From Ruminococcaceae bacterium UBA7080 (GTDB lineage Bacteria > Bacillota > Clostridia > Oscillospirales > Acutalibacteraceae): DNA of 64,000 bases. The notes below the pieces were generated by a model. That model was not told where the DNA came from. It made no database searches and saw only the letters and a list, made by a program, of their open reading frames with translations. The translations under genes were made by a program, and so were the position numbers. Location: the NCBI GenBank assembly GCA_002493595.1, contig DKZG01000033.1, positions 20,079 through 84,078 of the forward strand, read 5' to 3'. Below, piece after piece: positions 7,882 to 15,543 of this stretch. Positions within the stretch are counted from its first letter, which is position 1. Each line of letters begins with the position of its first letter.

Positions 7882-9053
7882 TATCTTATAATCACCTTTT
7901 TAGCATTATTAATTGCATCATCCATAAGCGTGTCAAGATTTTTAATATTACTTTCGGCCCTGATGACATCATCAAGATGCGGCTTCGTTTTAGGATGCTT
8001 GGGAGTGAATACGGTGCAACAGTCTTCATAAGGTTGGATAGACGTTTCAAAAGTATCAATTTTTCTTGAAACGGCAATAATTTCCTCCTTATCCATACCG
8101 ATGCACGGCCTGAAAACAGGCATATGAACAGCACAGTCCGTGCATGCAAGAGCAAGCATGGTCTGACTTGCTACCTGACCGACACTTTCACCGGTTATAA
8201 GCGCACTGCAATTCTGTGTCTTAGCTATTTTTTCGGAAATCATCATCATAATTCTTCTCATAATTATTGTGAAATATTCCTCCGGGCAAAGGTCACGTAT
8301 TGCCTCCTGAATTTTTGTGAACTCAACAACATACGTTGTTATGACACCCGAGTATTTTGCCACCTTTTTAAGCAGGTCCATAACCTTTATTTCAGCAAGC
8401 TCGGATGTATAAGGCGGAGAAGCAAAATGAATAGCACAAAGCTCAATGCCTCTTTTTGCCATCATATATGCAGCCACAGGTGAATCAATTCCGCCGCTGA
8501 TAAGTATGCCGGCTCTGCCGCTGGTACCTGTTGGCATGCCGCCGGCACCTTTTATATTATTGCCGCGTACAAAGGCGTATTTTTCCCGCACTTCAATGGT
8601 TACAATAATATCGGGATTGTGAACATCCACCTTAAGATTGTGAAATTTTGAAAGAAGGTATCCCCCCATTTCCCTACAGATTTCAGGGGACTTCATTGGG
8701 AATTTTTTATCTGAGCGTTTTGCTTCTACCTTAAAGGTTGAGGCATCCTCAAGTTGCTCCTGTAGATATTCTTCTGCTGTGGTTTTGATAATATTAAAAT
8801 CCTTTTCGCACACACAGGCACGTGAAAGTGCAGCAATGCCGAATACTTTTGACAGTCTCTCAACGGCGTCATCAAGGTCGATATTATCATCAATAGGGTC
8901 AACCATAATTGTTGACTGACTTTTTGTATATTCAAATTTTCCTAAATCACAGAGACGCTTTTTCATATTCTTAATCAGAATATCTTCAAAGGTATTTCGA
9001 TTGAGCCCTTTGAGAGCAAGCTCTCCGTTTTTTATCAGTATAATTTCTTTCAT
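7881..9053 (-). CDS. thiI: tRNA 4-thiouridine synthase ThiI
   Basis: A 390-residue protein with the N-terminal ferredoxin-like and THUMP region (about 1-165) and a PP-loop adenylation domain starting with SGGIDSPVAAYM (near residue 183). It adenylates U8 of tRNA and transfers sulfur to make s4U; in some bacteria it also feeds thiazole synthesis. The C-terminal rhodanese domain of the E. coli enzyme is absent, which is usual in Firmicutes. The partner cysteine desulfurase is encoded 1 base upstream. Downstream is the sortase-like gene, with a 1-base overlap. Confidence 0.96.
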   Translation of the reverse strand: MKEIILIKNGELALKGLNRNTFEDILIKNMKKRLCDLGKFEYTKSQSTIMVDPIDDNIDLDDAVERLSKVFGIAALSRACVCEKDFNIIKTTAEEYLQEQLEDASTFKVEAKRSDKKFPMKSPEICREMGGYLLSKFHNLKVDVHNPDIIVTIEVREKYAFVRGNNIKGAGGMPTGTSGRAGILISGGIDSPVAAYMMAKRGIELCAIHFASPPYTSELAEIKVMDLLKKVAKYSGVITTYVVEFTKIQEAIRDLCPEEYFTIIMRRIMMMISEKIAKTQNCSALITGESVGQVASQTMLALACTDCAVHMPVFRPCIGMDKEEIIAVSRKIDTFETSIQPYEDCCTVFTPKHPKTKPHLDDVIRAESNIKNLDTLMDDAINNAKKVIIR

Positions 9054-9054
9054 T

Positions 9055-10206
9055 TTACAAACTCCGGGGATGTTTATTTATTAAATCGGTTAATGCATTG
9101 ACAAGAAGGTCAATTTCCTCCTTATTATTATATCTGCCAAAGCTTATGCGTATGCTTTTGTCAAGAGTTTCATCATCAAGGCCCATTGCAGATAGTACAT
9201 GGCTTTTTTTGCCCTTTGCACAGGCTGAACCGTTGCTTACATATACATTGTAATTGGATGAAAGCTCCTGAAGTATCGTTTGGCTACGCATAAAGGTGGG
9301 AATATAAATATTGATAATATACGGTGATGCATGTTCATTGTTATTGAATTTCAGCCCGCTTATTTTTTTTAGCTGCTGCCTTGCATATGCATTCAGTTCA
9401 GCAATATGTTGCTTTTGCTCGGCTATAGGTGCAAGGGCTTTAACAGCTGCACCGAAGCCGGCGATAAGCGGAGTGCTTTGTGTACCCGGTCGGAGTCTTT
9501 TTTCCTGTTCTCCGCCGAATACACGGGCAAAATTCTGGTCTGTCAGGTTAGCGTCTTTATTGATATAAAGTGCACCGATACCTTTAGGTCCATGTATTTT
9601 ATGAGCTGATACCGTTATCATATCCGCACCGAGCTTTTTTGCATTTATATTAACTTTGCCGTATGCCTGCACGCAGTCAATGTGAATTAAAGCCGGTGCG
9701 CCTGACCTTTTTACGGCACGTTTAATTGAGTCAACGGGCATAACAGTGCCCACCTCATTGTTAATATACATCATGGAAACGAGGACAGTTTCACTGTTTA
9801 CCGCATCAAAAAGCTGCTCTTTCGTGATATTGCCCTGTTTATCGGGTTTAAGGTAAATAACCTCAAATCCTTCTTTTTCCAGCTGCTGAGCACTTTGCAA
9901 AACGCTTTCATGCTCAATAGCAGTTGTAACAATTCTTTTGCCTTGTCTTTTTTTTGCCTTTGCAGCACCGAAAAGAGCAAGGTTATTTGCTTCTGTACCA
10001 CCCGATGTAAAAATGATTTCTTCGCTGTTTACACCGAGCGACTGTGCAATTTGTGTTCTGGCAAGTAGAATTTCCTTCATTGCATGAATGCCGAGATTGT
10101 GAAGACTTGAAGGATTCCCCCAGTTGTTTTCCAGCATGTTTGCAACTGCATTTATGCAGTCGCTGCAAGGTTTTGTTGTTGCTGAATTGTCAAGATAAGC
10201 TGTCAT
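9055..10206 (-). CDS. Cysteine desulfurase (NifS/IscS-like) dedicated to ThiI
   Basis: A 383-residue class V aminotransferase-fold enzyme that takes sulfur from cysteine as a persulfide. The PLP lysine is in VSAHKIHGPKG, and the reactive cysteine in NGSACAKGKKSHVL. The N-terminal YLDNSATTKP is typical. It lies 1 base from thiI and overlaps the HAD-Nudix gene by 4 bases, matching the Firmicutes pairing of a NifS-like desulfurase with ThiI. General Fe-S assembly is possible, but no scaffold gene is near. Confidence 0.94.
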   Translation of the reverse strand: MTAYLDNSATTKPCSDCINAVANMLENNWGNPSSLHNLGIHAMKEILLARTQIAQSLGVNSEEIIFTSGGTEANNLALFGAAKAKKRQGKRIVTTAIEHESVLQSAQQLEKEGFEVIYLKPDKQGNITKEQLFDAVNSETVLVSMMYINNEVGTVMPVDSIKRAVKRSGAPALIHIDCVQAYGKVNINAKKLGADMITVSAHKIHGPKGIGALYINKDANLTDQNFARVFGGEQEKRLRPGTQSTPLIAGFGAAVKALAPIAEQKQHIAELNAYARQQLKKISGLKFNNNEHASPYIINIYIPTFMRSQTILQELSSNYNVYVSNGSACAKGKKSHVLSAMGLDDETLDKSIRISFGRYNNKEEIDLLVNALTDLINKHPRSL

Positions 10207-11378
10207 AAATTTTTAAGCTCCTTAAGCTTGAATATGCCTGCAATCGTTTTTGCGTCTTTTATTTCACCACTCATTATTTTTGAAACACATTCGCCAAGGG
10301 ACATTCTGATTACATCAAGATATTCGTCATCGTCGAGTTCCTGTTCGCCAAAGGTTAAATCGGTAGCACAAAACAGGTGTATAATCTCCCCGCAGTAGCC
10401 CGGAGTGGGATATATTTCGCCCATAGATTCAAAGTGCACAGCGGATGCTCCGCATTCCTCTCGAAATTCGCGTATGCCCGCTTCTCTGATATCTTCACCC
10501 TTTTCAAGCTTTCCTGCCGGAAGTTCATAAATTGTCTCTTTGTATGGATATCTGAACTGCCTGACCAGTAGAACTTCGTTGTTTTCAGTCAGCGCTGCTA
10601 TTGCAACACCGCCGGGATGATCCACCACCTCACGTTCAACTTCCGTGCCGTCAACAAGTGTTGCTTTGTCAGTATGTACGGTGATAATGCGTCCGTTAAA
10701 TATTCCCTGAACCTCTTCTGTTTGCTCAAAAAAACCAAGGGCAATTGCTTCGATATCTTCAATTTTTTCAGCAATAAATTTAGCACCGGCTTCAATGTGC
10801 TCAAACCTTGTGCCATATCCCCAAAGTACTCCTGCTGAGTCAATGTGATTGGCCTTTGCCCCTTCAATGTCATATTTTTTATCGCCCACCATAAGGCAAG
10901 CGTTTCCTGAAATATTCAGATTTTTTTGACATCTGGCAATAATGCTGGTTTTAGACTCACAGTCAGCGGTAAAGGTGACTCCGCAGATTGTGTCAAAATA
11001 GGATTTGATTCCGAAATGTTCAAGCAGGGTTTCAATATAATCCTGAGGCTTTGAAGATGCAATGCCAATCTTAATATTATCTTTTTTTAGGGCGATTAAA
11101 AGCGCCTTGATGCCGTCGTACAATTTGCTTTCGAAAACACCTTTGTTGGTATAGCGTTCACGGAATTTTTTTACAAGCTCATCTGCCCTCACTGCATCGG
11201 CACCGAATTTTTCCTGAAAAGTGATAAGCAGCGGAGGCCCGATAAAAAAGGTAAGTTCCTCATAGTTCGGGCAATTGTAACCAAAAGCTTCAAGTGCATA
11301 TTTTGCACTTTTTAAAATACCCTCTCCGGTATCACATATTGTTCCGTCAAAGTCGAAAATTACCGCACTGTATCTCAT
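10203..11378 (-). CDS. HAD phosphatase-Nudix hydrolase fusion protein
   Basis: A 391-residue two-domain enzyme. Residues 1-210 are a HAD hydrolase of the phosphoglycolate-phosphatase type (DFDGT at 9-13, IASSKP, then MVGDKKYDIEGAKAN). Residues about 220-385 are an ADP-ribose pyrophosphatase-like Nudix domain with a complete Nudix box: G, five residues, E, seven residues, then REFREECGA. Each family normally exists as a separate protein. The combined product could cleave an ADP-sugar and remove the phosphate of the released sugar phosphate (inference). It overlaps both neighbours by 4 bases (ATGA type). Confidence 0.9.
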   Translation of the reverse strand: MRYSAVIFDFDGTICDTGEGILKSAKYALEAFGYNCPNYEELTFFIGPPLLITFQEKFGADAVRADELVKKFRERYTNKGVFESKLYDGIKALLIALKKDNIKIGIASSKPQDYIETLLEHFGIKSYFDTICGVTFTADCESKTSIIARCQKNLNISGNACLMVGDKKYDIEGAKANHIDSAGVLWGYGTRFEHIEAGAKFIAEKIEDIEAIALGFFEQTEEVQGIFNGRIITVHTDKATLVDGTEVEREVVDHPGGVAIAALTENNEVLLVRQFRYPYKETIYELPAGKLEKGEDIREAGIREFREECGASAVHFESMGEIYPTPGYCGEIIHLFCATDLTFGEQELDDDEYLDVIRMSLGECVSKIMSGEIKDAKTIAGIFKLKELKNL

Positions 11379-11764
11379 ATGCCGTTTACCCTTTCCATAA
11401 ACTTATTTTTAAATACAACAAATCTTTCAATTGTACCTTTGCCGATAATTCTGTCTTGATCATCCTTGGCAATGACCGAAAAGAACAGCTTTCTGCCTTC
11501 TGCTTTTTCCAGAACAGCGTGTGCAGAAATTTTTGTGCCGATACCGCTTGCCTTGTCGTGGCTGGCGCTGACATGTATTCCGACCGTGGTCTCACCTTCA
11601 TCAAGCAGGGGCTCGCAGGCAAGGCAGGTTGCTTCTTCCATAAGTGCCAGCATCATTGGTGTCGCAAAAACATCAAGATTACCGGATTTAACAAGTTTAG
11701 CTGTATTTTCTTTCTTTACTTGGGTATAGCTGTCAGCATACAGCCCGTTTACAAATTCCTTCAT
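11375..11764 (-). CDS. Hot-dog fold thioesterase (FlK-like)
   Basis: A 129-residue single hot-dog domain. The stretch FATPMMLALMEEATCLAC followed by TTVGIHVSASHDKASGIG matches the fluoroacetyl-CoA thioesterase-like group of small acyl-CoA thioesterases. It should hydrolyse a short acyl-CoA in the cytoplasm; the true substrate is not shown. It is the first gene of the six-gene leftward operon and overlaps the HAD-Nudix gene by 4 bases. GAGGTGCAC precedes the ATG. Confidence 0.85.
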   Translation of the reverse strand: MKEFVNGLYADSYTQVKKENTAKLVKSGNLDVFATPMMLALMEEATCLACEPLLDEGETTVGIHVSASHDKASGIGTKISAHAVLEKAEGRKLFFSVIAKDDQDRIIGKGTIERFVVFKNKFMERVNGI

Positions 11765-11887
11765 AATAAAAGTGCACCTCAGGCAATTTTTGCATTATTA
11801 TTTTAATATTATATCATATTTTTTTAATATATACAATATAAAACAATTGTGGTACAATAATACAAACAGATTGAAGGGACGGCACTT

Positions 11888-12643
11888 ATGATAGAGGATA
11901 AAAAACGAATTCATATGCTTGACGAGATAAGGGGCTTTGCGATTATCTGTATGATTGTGCATCACACCTTTTTGGATGTAGGTGATGTGCTTGGATTGGC
12001 GTGGGGTTATAAGGTTTTTGATGCATTGTGCGTGGTTCAGCCGATTTTTTGGGCTGCTTTTATTGTTATTTCCGGTATATGCTCAAGACTGTCAAGAAAT
12101 ACCGTAAAGCGTGGAGCAATTGTTCTCGCCGGCGGTGCAGTTATAACCCTTGTAACGGCAGTAATTATGCCGCTTTTAGGCTTCACAGGAGCGGAAATCT
12201 ATTTTGGTATTTTGCATTGTCTTGGTGTGTGCATGATGATTACAGGCCTTCTTATGCCGCTGTTTAAAAAGTTTGATTACAGAGCAGGCGCTGCAGTGTC
12301 ACTGCTGTTGTTTTTGTTTTTTTGCGGTATTGAAAGCAGAAAGCTTTGCTTTGGTTTTATCACGCTTCCGGATAAACTTTACAGCTATAATGCATTTGCT
12401 GCACTGGGCTTTCACAGCAATACTTTTCACAGTGCTGATTATTTTCCTGTTTTACCATGGATATTTGTTTTTATCTTTGGTTTTTTTATCGGCAAGCTTG
12501 CAGAGGATGAAAAACTGCCTAAGCCTATGTATGAAAAACACAGCAAATTTTTGTCTGCTGTAGGCAGAAACAGTCTTTGGATTTATCTGGCACATCAGCC
12601 GATAATATATATTATTATGATGCTGATTTCCATTTTGATATAA
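11888..12643 (+). CDS. Heparan-alpha-glucosaminide N-acetyltransferase-like (DUF1624) membrane protein
   Basis: A 251-residue polytopic protein with about seven TM segments. It begins with the family signature RIHMLDEIRGFAIICMIVHH and ends with a NSLWIYLAHQPIIY motif, as in HGSNAT_cat/DUF1624 proteins. These are thought to move acyl groups across the membrane, but the bacterial substrate is unknown. GAAGGGAC precedes the ATG. It is divergent from the thioesterase operon across about 120 AT-rich bases. Confidence 0.85.
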   Translation: MIEDKKRIHMLDEIRGFAIICMIVHHTFLDVGDVLGLAWGYKVFDALCVVQPIFWAAFIVISGICSRLSRNTVKRGAIVLAGGAVITLVTAVIMPLLGFTGAEIYFGILHCLGVCMMITGLLMPLFKKFDYRAGAAVSLLLFLFFCGIESRKLCFGFITLPDKLYSYNAFAALGFHSNTFHSADYFPVLPWIFVFIFGFFIGKLAEDEKLPKPMYEKHSKFLSAVGRNSLWIYLAHQPIIYIIMMLISILI

Positions 12644-12671
12644 GTTTCTCAAAATAGCAATAACAAAAATT

Positions 12672-12726
12672 AAACGCATCTCATAGAATAAATGGTGATA
12701 AGCCGTATTTCCGTGAGATGCGTTTT
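12672..12726. terminator. Inverted repeat, probable convergent terminator
   Basis: Perfect 12-base arms AAACGCATCTCA / TGAGATGCGTTT around a long (about 30 nt) loop, followed by TTTTC. It lies between convergent genes. The long loop makes termination less certain. Confidence 0.55.
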
Positions 12727-12802
12727 CAATTGTTGGCATTGGTGGAACTATTCCTTTAAAATAGCCATTGCTGTATCAATTGTGGTATAGGGCAGTGGCC
12801 GG

Positions 12803-13126
12803 CTATTCAAGTTTCAGCCACTGCTCATTTGCCTGTTTAACTGAATAATAGCTATATGAAAGGAATTTGTTAACGATGTCCCTGGCGGTTTTTAGGTGTC
12901 TGCTGACTGTTGGCTGTGACAGTTTCAGCTCACGTGCAATTTCAGCCTGGCTTTTACCGAAAATGTAAAACATTCTCAGGCAAAGATTCTGCCTTTGGGT
13001 GAGTTCGTTTTCAATTATAAGAGGAAGCACCTTGGAAATTGATTTAACGAGTATTCTCTGTTCATCGAAACCATTATCCTCAAAAACATTTTTATCACTC
13101 ATATATTCTTCAACAAAATTAATCAT
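12803..13126 (-). CDS. Sigma-70 region 4-like DNA-binding protein
   Basis: A 107-residue protein with only a region 4-type helix-turn-helix: LTQRQNLCLRMFYIFGKSQA followed by EIARELKLSQPTVSRHLKTAR (about 42-85). No region 2 is present, so it cannot be a complete sigma factor. Small proteins of this type act as late activators or regulators in mobile elements and some chromosomal loci. It starts 2 bases after the end of the 68-residue gene, with which it forms an operon. Confidence 0.75.
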   Translation of the reverse strand: MINFVEEYMSDKNVFEDNGFDEQRILVKSISKVLPLIIENELTQRQNLCLRMFYIFGKSQAEIARELKLSQPTVSRHLKTARDIVNKFLSYSYYSVKQANEQWLKLE

Positions 13127-13128
13127 AC

Positions 13129-13335
13129 TTATACCTCCTCATCATAATAGCAGGAAAGCAAAGACGAAACTCTTTTGCATTCACAAGCCATATCGTAATA
13201 AATTTTAAGTCTTCTTCTGAGCAGTACAAGGTCTTGTCCGCTGTAAATGCAAAGCAGTGGGCGAAGTCCGTCCATTTTTGCGCAGATTGCTTTGTACTGC
13301 CCCTCGTATTCACGAGCCAATTCATTGATAGTCAT
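13129..13335 (-). CDS. Small protein (68 residues) paired with the sigma-4-like gene
   Basis: Begins MTINELAREYEGQYKAICAK and continues as mostly helix with three to four cysteines near the C-terminus (MACECKRVSSLLSCYYDEEV). AAGAAGGAC precedes the ATG. The 2-base spacing to the sigma-region-4 gene argues for co-translation. I do not recognise a family. It could be a partner controlling the DNA-binding protein, but nothing in the sequence shows that. Confidence 0.6.
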   Translation of the reverse strand: MTINELAREYEGQYKAICAKMDGLRPLLCIYSGQDLVLLRRRLKIYYDMACECKRVSSLLSCYYDEEV

Positions 13336-13578
13336 ATTGCTGTCCTTCTTTCTTTTTAATTTGATGATAGACTAAAAAGCAGCAGCCGGTTAATTCTGCT
13401 TTTTTATTGTCTTTGCCGATAGTTTGATGCTATCTTCAAGCTATATATTATACAAACGAATGTTCATAGTCAATGTGCTTTGAGACTAATGTCCCTAAAG
13501 TGAAACATTAGAAAAATTTTTTTGTTACGCGAAAACACAAATACTTGTTAAGATGTATAAAAAATATCAGCAATACTA

Positions 13579-13607
13579 TTGACAAATTATGCAATATCTA
13601 CTATAAT
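13579..13607 (+). promoter_or_regulatory. Consensus sigma-A promoter of a candidate small RNA
   Basis: TTGACA and TATAAT are both perfect consensus hexamers with a 17-base spacer. It is the strongest promoter-like sequence in the window and points at a non-coding stretch. Confidence 0.8.
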
Positions 13608-13613
13608 ACAGTT

Positions 13614-13710
13614 AGACTTGAAACGGGCCGCACCGTTTCATTTCGTGTCCTCCATAGTTTGTAATAACAGAGAGGGAAAGGCCGGATTAAATATCCGGCC
13701 TTCTTTCTTT
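13614..13710 (+). ncRNA. Candidate small RNA of about 97 nt
   Basis: Starting about 7 bases after the consensus -10, the transcript would hold an 8-bp hairpin (13619-13640, arms TGAAACGG / CCGTTTCA), a linker of about 35 nt with a CCTCC stretch and a later GAGAGGG, and a strong terminator (13678-13710). No credible ORF fits. It does not resemble SRP RNA, 6S, tmRNA or a riboswitch I know. An unstructured leader for alr is unlikely because the terminator ends 115 bases before it. Confidence 0.55.
13678..13710 (+). terminator. Intrinsic terminator of the candidate small RNA
   Basis: Perfect 10-bp arms AAGGCCGGAT / ATCCGGCCTT with a 5-nt loop, then TTCTTTCTTTG. Downstream, 13711-13790 is AT-rich spacer before alr. 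Confidence 0.85.
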
Positions 13711-13824
13711 GTTTGTTTAATTGGGATATGATTTTTTATTTATCTTAGAACAAATTTAACTTTACTTTTATTTATATCAGTATTAAAATATATGTTACTG
13801 AATAAAATTAACAGGGGCATGAAA

Positions 13825-14979
13825 ATGTATCATAGAACATATGCAAAAATAGATTTGGATGCTATTGAATATAACATTAATAATGTAATAAAGAAGCTTG
13901 GCTCGAAAACCAAACTGCTTGCTGTTATTAAGGCAGATGCTTACGGTCACGGTGCTGTTGAGGTTGGGCGCTTTTTGGAAGATAAATGCGATTTTTTCGG
14001 TGTGGCATGCGTGGATGAGGCGATGGAGCTAATAAGGGCCGGAATAAAGACCTCTATTCTGGTGCTTGGTTATGTCTCTCCGTCTCAATATGATACGGTT
14101 GTAGAAAATGATATTGTTATACCTGTTTTCTCCTATGAGTCAGCCAAGGCCCTTTCGGATGAGGCTGTAAGGCAAAATAAAAATGCAAATTTTCACTTTT
14201 GTGTGGATACGGGCATGAGCCGGATAGGCTTTCAGCCTAATGAGGAGAGTGCTGATATCTGCGAAGCAATTACCCGTTTGCCAAATATAACTGCCCAGGG
14301 TATTTTTTCACATTTTGCAACGGCTGATGAAAAGGATTTAACCAAAACACTCAGACAGCAGGATTTATTTAAACAGTTTACTTCAATGCTTGCGTACAGG
14401 GGTGTTCATATCCCGATTCAGCATATGAATAATTCAGCAGGCATTATGGTTCTGGATGATAAATTTGATATGGTGCGCTCAGGTATAGTTACCTATGGTC
14501 TCTACCCGTCTGATGATGTGGATAAGGCATTGCTTGATATAAAGCCTGCACTTGAATGGAAAACAAATATCAGTCATATAAAAACGCTGCCGGCAGGTCG
14601 TGAAATATCTTATGGCGGAACATATGTAACCGATAAAGAAACGGTTGTTGCTACAGTGCCTGTGGGCTATGCAGATGGATATCCGCGTTGTCTTTCAAAT
14701 CTAGGCAGAGTGATTGTTAACGGCAAATACGCCAAAATAATCGGCAGGGTATGTATGGATCAGTTTATGATTGATATAACGGATATTCCCAATGTGAAGC
14801 TTGAGAATGAGGTGACGCTTATTGGCCGAGATGCAGATGCTGTTTTAACAATGGAGGAGGTTTCGGGACTTGCACATTCTTTTAACTATGAGCTTACCTG
14901 TCGGATTTCCAGGCGTGTGCCGCGTGTATATATCAGAAACGGCAGAGAGATAAAAACAGAAAGCTATCTGGAGTATTAA
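13825..14979 (+). CDS. alr: Alanine racemase
   Basis: A 384-residue fold III PLP enzyme that interconverts L- and D-alanine for peptidoglycan. The PLP lysine is in VIKADAYGHG, the catalytic tyrosine in SYGGTYVTD, and the conserved VCMDQFMID is present near residue 310. I use the ATG at 13825 (MYHRTYAK) because AGGGG at 13813 is 7 bases upstream. An ATG 6 bases earlier is too close to that site. The gene's own 3' terminator has been split by an insertion sequence. Confidence 0.95.
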   Translation: MYHRTYAKIDLDAIEYNINNVIKKLGSKTKLLAVIKADAYGHGAVEVGRFLEDKCDFFGVACVDEAMELIRAGIKTSILVLGYVSPSQYDTVVENDIVIPVFSYESAKALSDEAVRQNKNANFHFCVDTGMSRIGFQPNEESADICEAITRLPNITAQGIFSHFATADEKDLTKTLRQQDLFKQFTSMLAYRGVHIPIQHMNNSAGIMVLDDKFDMVRSGIVTYGLYPSDDVDKALLDIKPALEWKTNISHIKTLPAGREISYGGTYVTDKETVVATVPVGYADGYPRCLSNLGRVIVNGKYAKIIGRVCMDQFMIDITDIPNVKLENEVTLIGRDADAVLTMEEVSGLAHSFNYELTCRISRRVPRVYIRNGREIKTESYLEY

Positions 14980-15020
14980 GATATTATCTACATAAAAAAC
15001 AACCAATAATCTAAATGATA

Positions 15021-15516
15021 TGCACCCCAAAAGTCAGACACTTTAGGAGGTGCATATTTTTATGGAAAAAACAGGAAGTAAAGGAAGAGCGCCAAAACTT
15101 GATAAGCAAACGGAAGAAGATTTAATAGCAGCAAATCAGAGAAATGCTGAATGGCTTATTTGTCAAGCTGCCTGATGATGTGACACCAATAATCCATTCA
15201 GACCGGGGCTGGCAGTATCAGCACGCAGAATATCAAAGACTGTTATTCGAACCCAATATCAAACAAAGCATGTCAAGGAAAGGTAATTGTATGGATAACG
15301 GTGCAATGGAAAACTTTTTTCAGCAGCCTTAAAGACGAAATGTTTTACGGCGAAAAGTTTGAGACAGTTGATGAATTTATCAACTGTCTCAAGGAATACA
15401 TTCATTACTACAACAATGAAAGGATTGTTTCTAAATTGAAAATGAGCCCGGTTAAATTCCGAACTCATTCTCTTACATGTTAATATTTTTTTGTTTATGC
15501 TTTTGGGTTAACTACA
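15021..15516 (+). mobile_element. Internally deleted IS3-family insertion sequence
   Basis: About 0.5 kb, against 1.2-1.5 kb for an intact IS3 element. The left end TGCACCCCAAAAGTCAGACA is a typical IS3-family end. The right end (reverse strand TGTAGTTAACCCAAAAGC) shares the CCCAAAAG core. It contains an orfA-like start at 15062 and the C-terminal half of an orfB DDE transposase. No clear target duplication is seen, so the right edge is approximate. Confidence 0.75.
15062..15480 (+). pseudogene. IS3-family transposase remnant (deleted and frameshifted)
   Basis: The first frame starts MEKTGSKGRAPKLDKQTEED like the end of an IS3 orfA, then stops. A second frame carries PDDVTPIIHSDRGWQYQHAE (second catalytic Asp) and GNCMDNGAMENFF (catalytic Glu), then breaks by a one-base shift. 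A third frame gives the usual C-terminus with EYIHYYNNERIVSKLKMSP. The first catalytic Asp and the HTH region are lost. It cannot encode an active transposase. Confidence 0.85.
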
Positions 15517-15543
15517 TTTTGCTTATTGGTTGTTTTTTATTAT

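Larger units (their letters stand above)
14994..15538. terminator. Bidirectional terminator split by an IS3 remnant
   Basis: AAAAAACAACCAATAA (14994-15009) and its perfect reverse complement (15523-15538) are 16-base arms with A and T tracts. They sit right after alr (+) and right after the convergent DUF3048 gene (-). Together they make a classic bidirectional terminator whose loop now holds the IS remnant, so the hairpin arms are about 510 bases apart. Confidence 0.75.

Noticed and set aside
7881..9053. Missing rhodanese domain of ThiI as an anomaly
   Set aside because: The shorter 390-residue form is standard in Firmicutes.
11294..11806. 170-codon plus-strand ORF opposite the thioesterase and HAD-Nudix start
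   Set aside because: It is antisense to a well-supported gene, has no ribosome site, and its sequence is Phe/Cys/Ile-rich like shadow frames.
13119..13325. Alternative frame over the 68-residue gene
   Set aside because: The other frame (13129-13335) has the ribosome site and proper 2-base spacing to the next gene.
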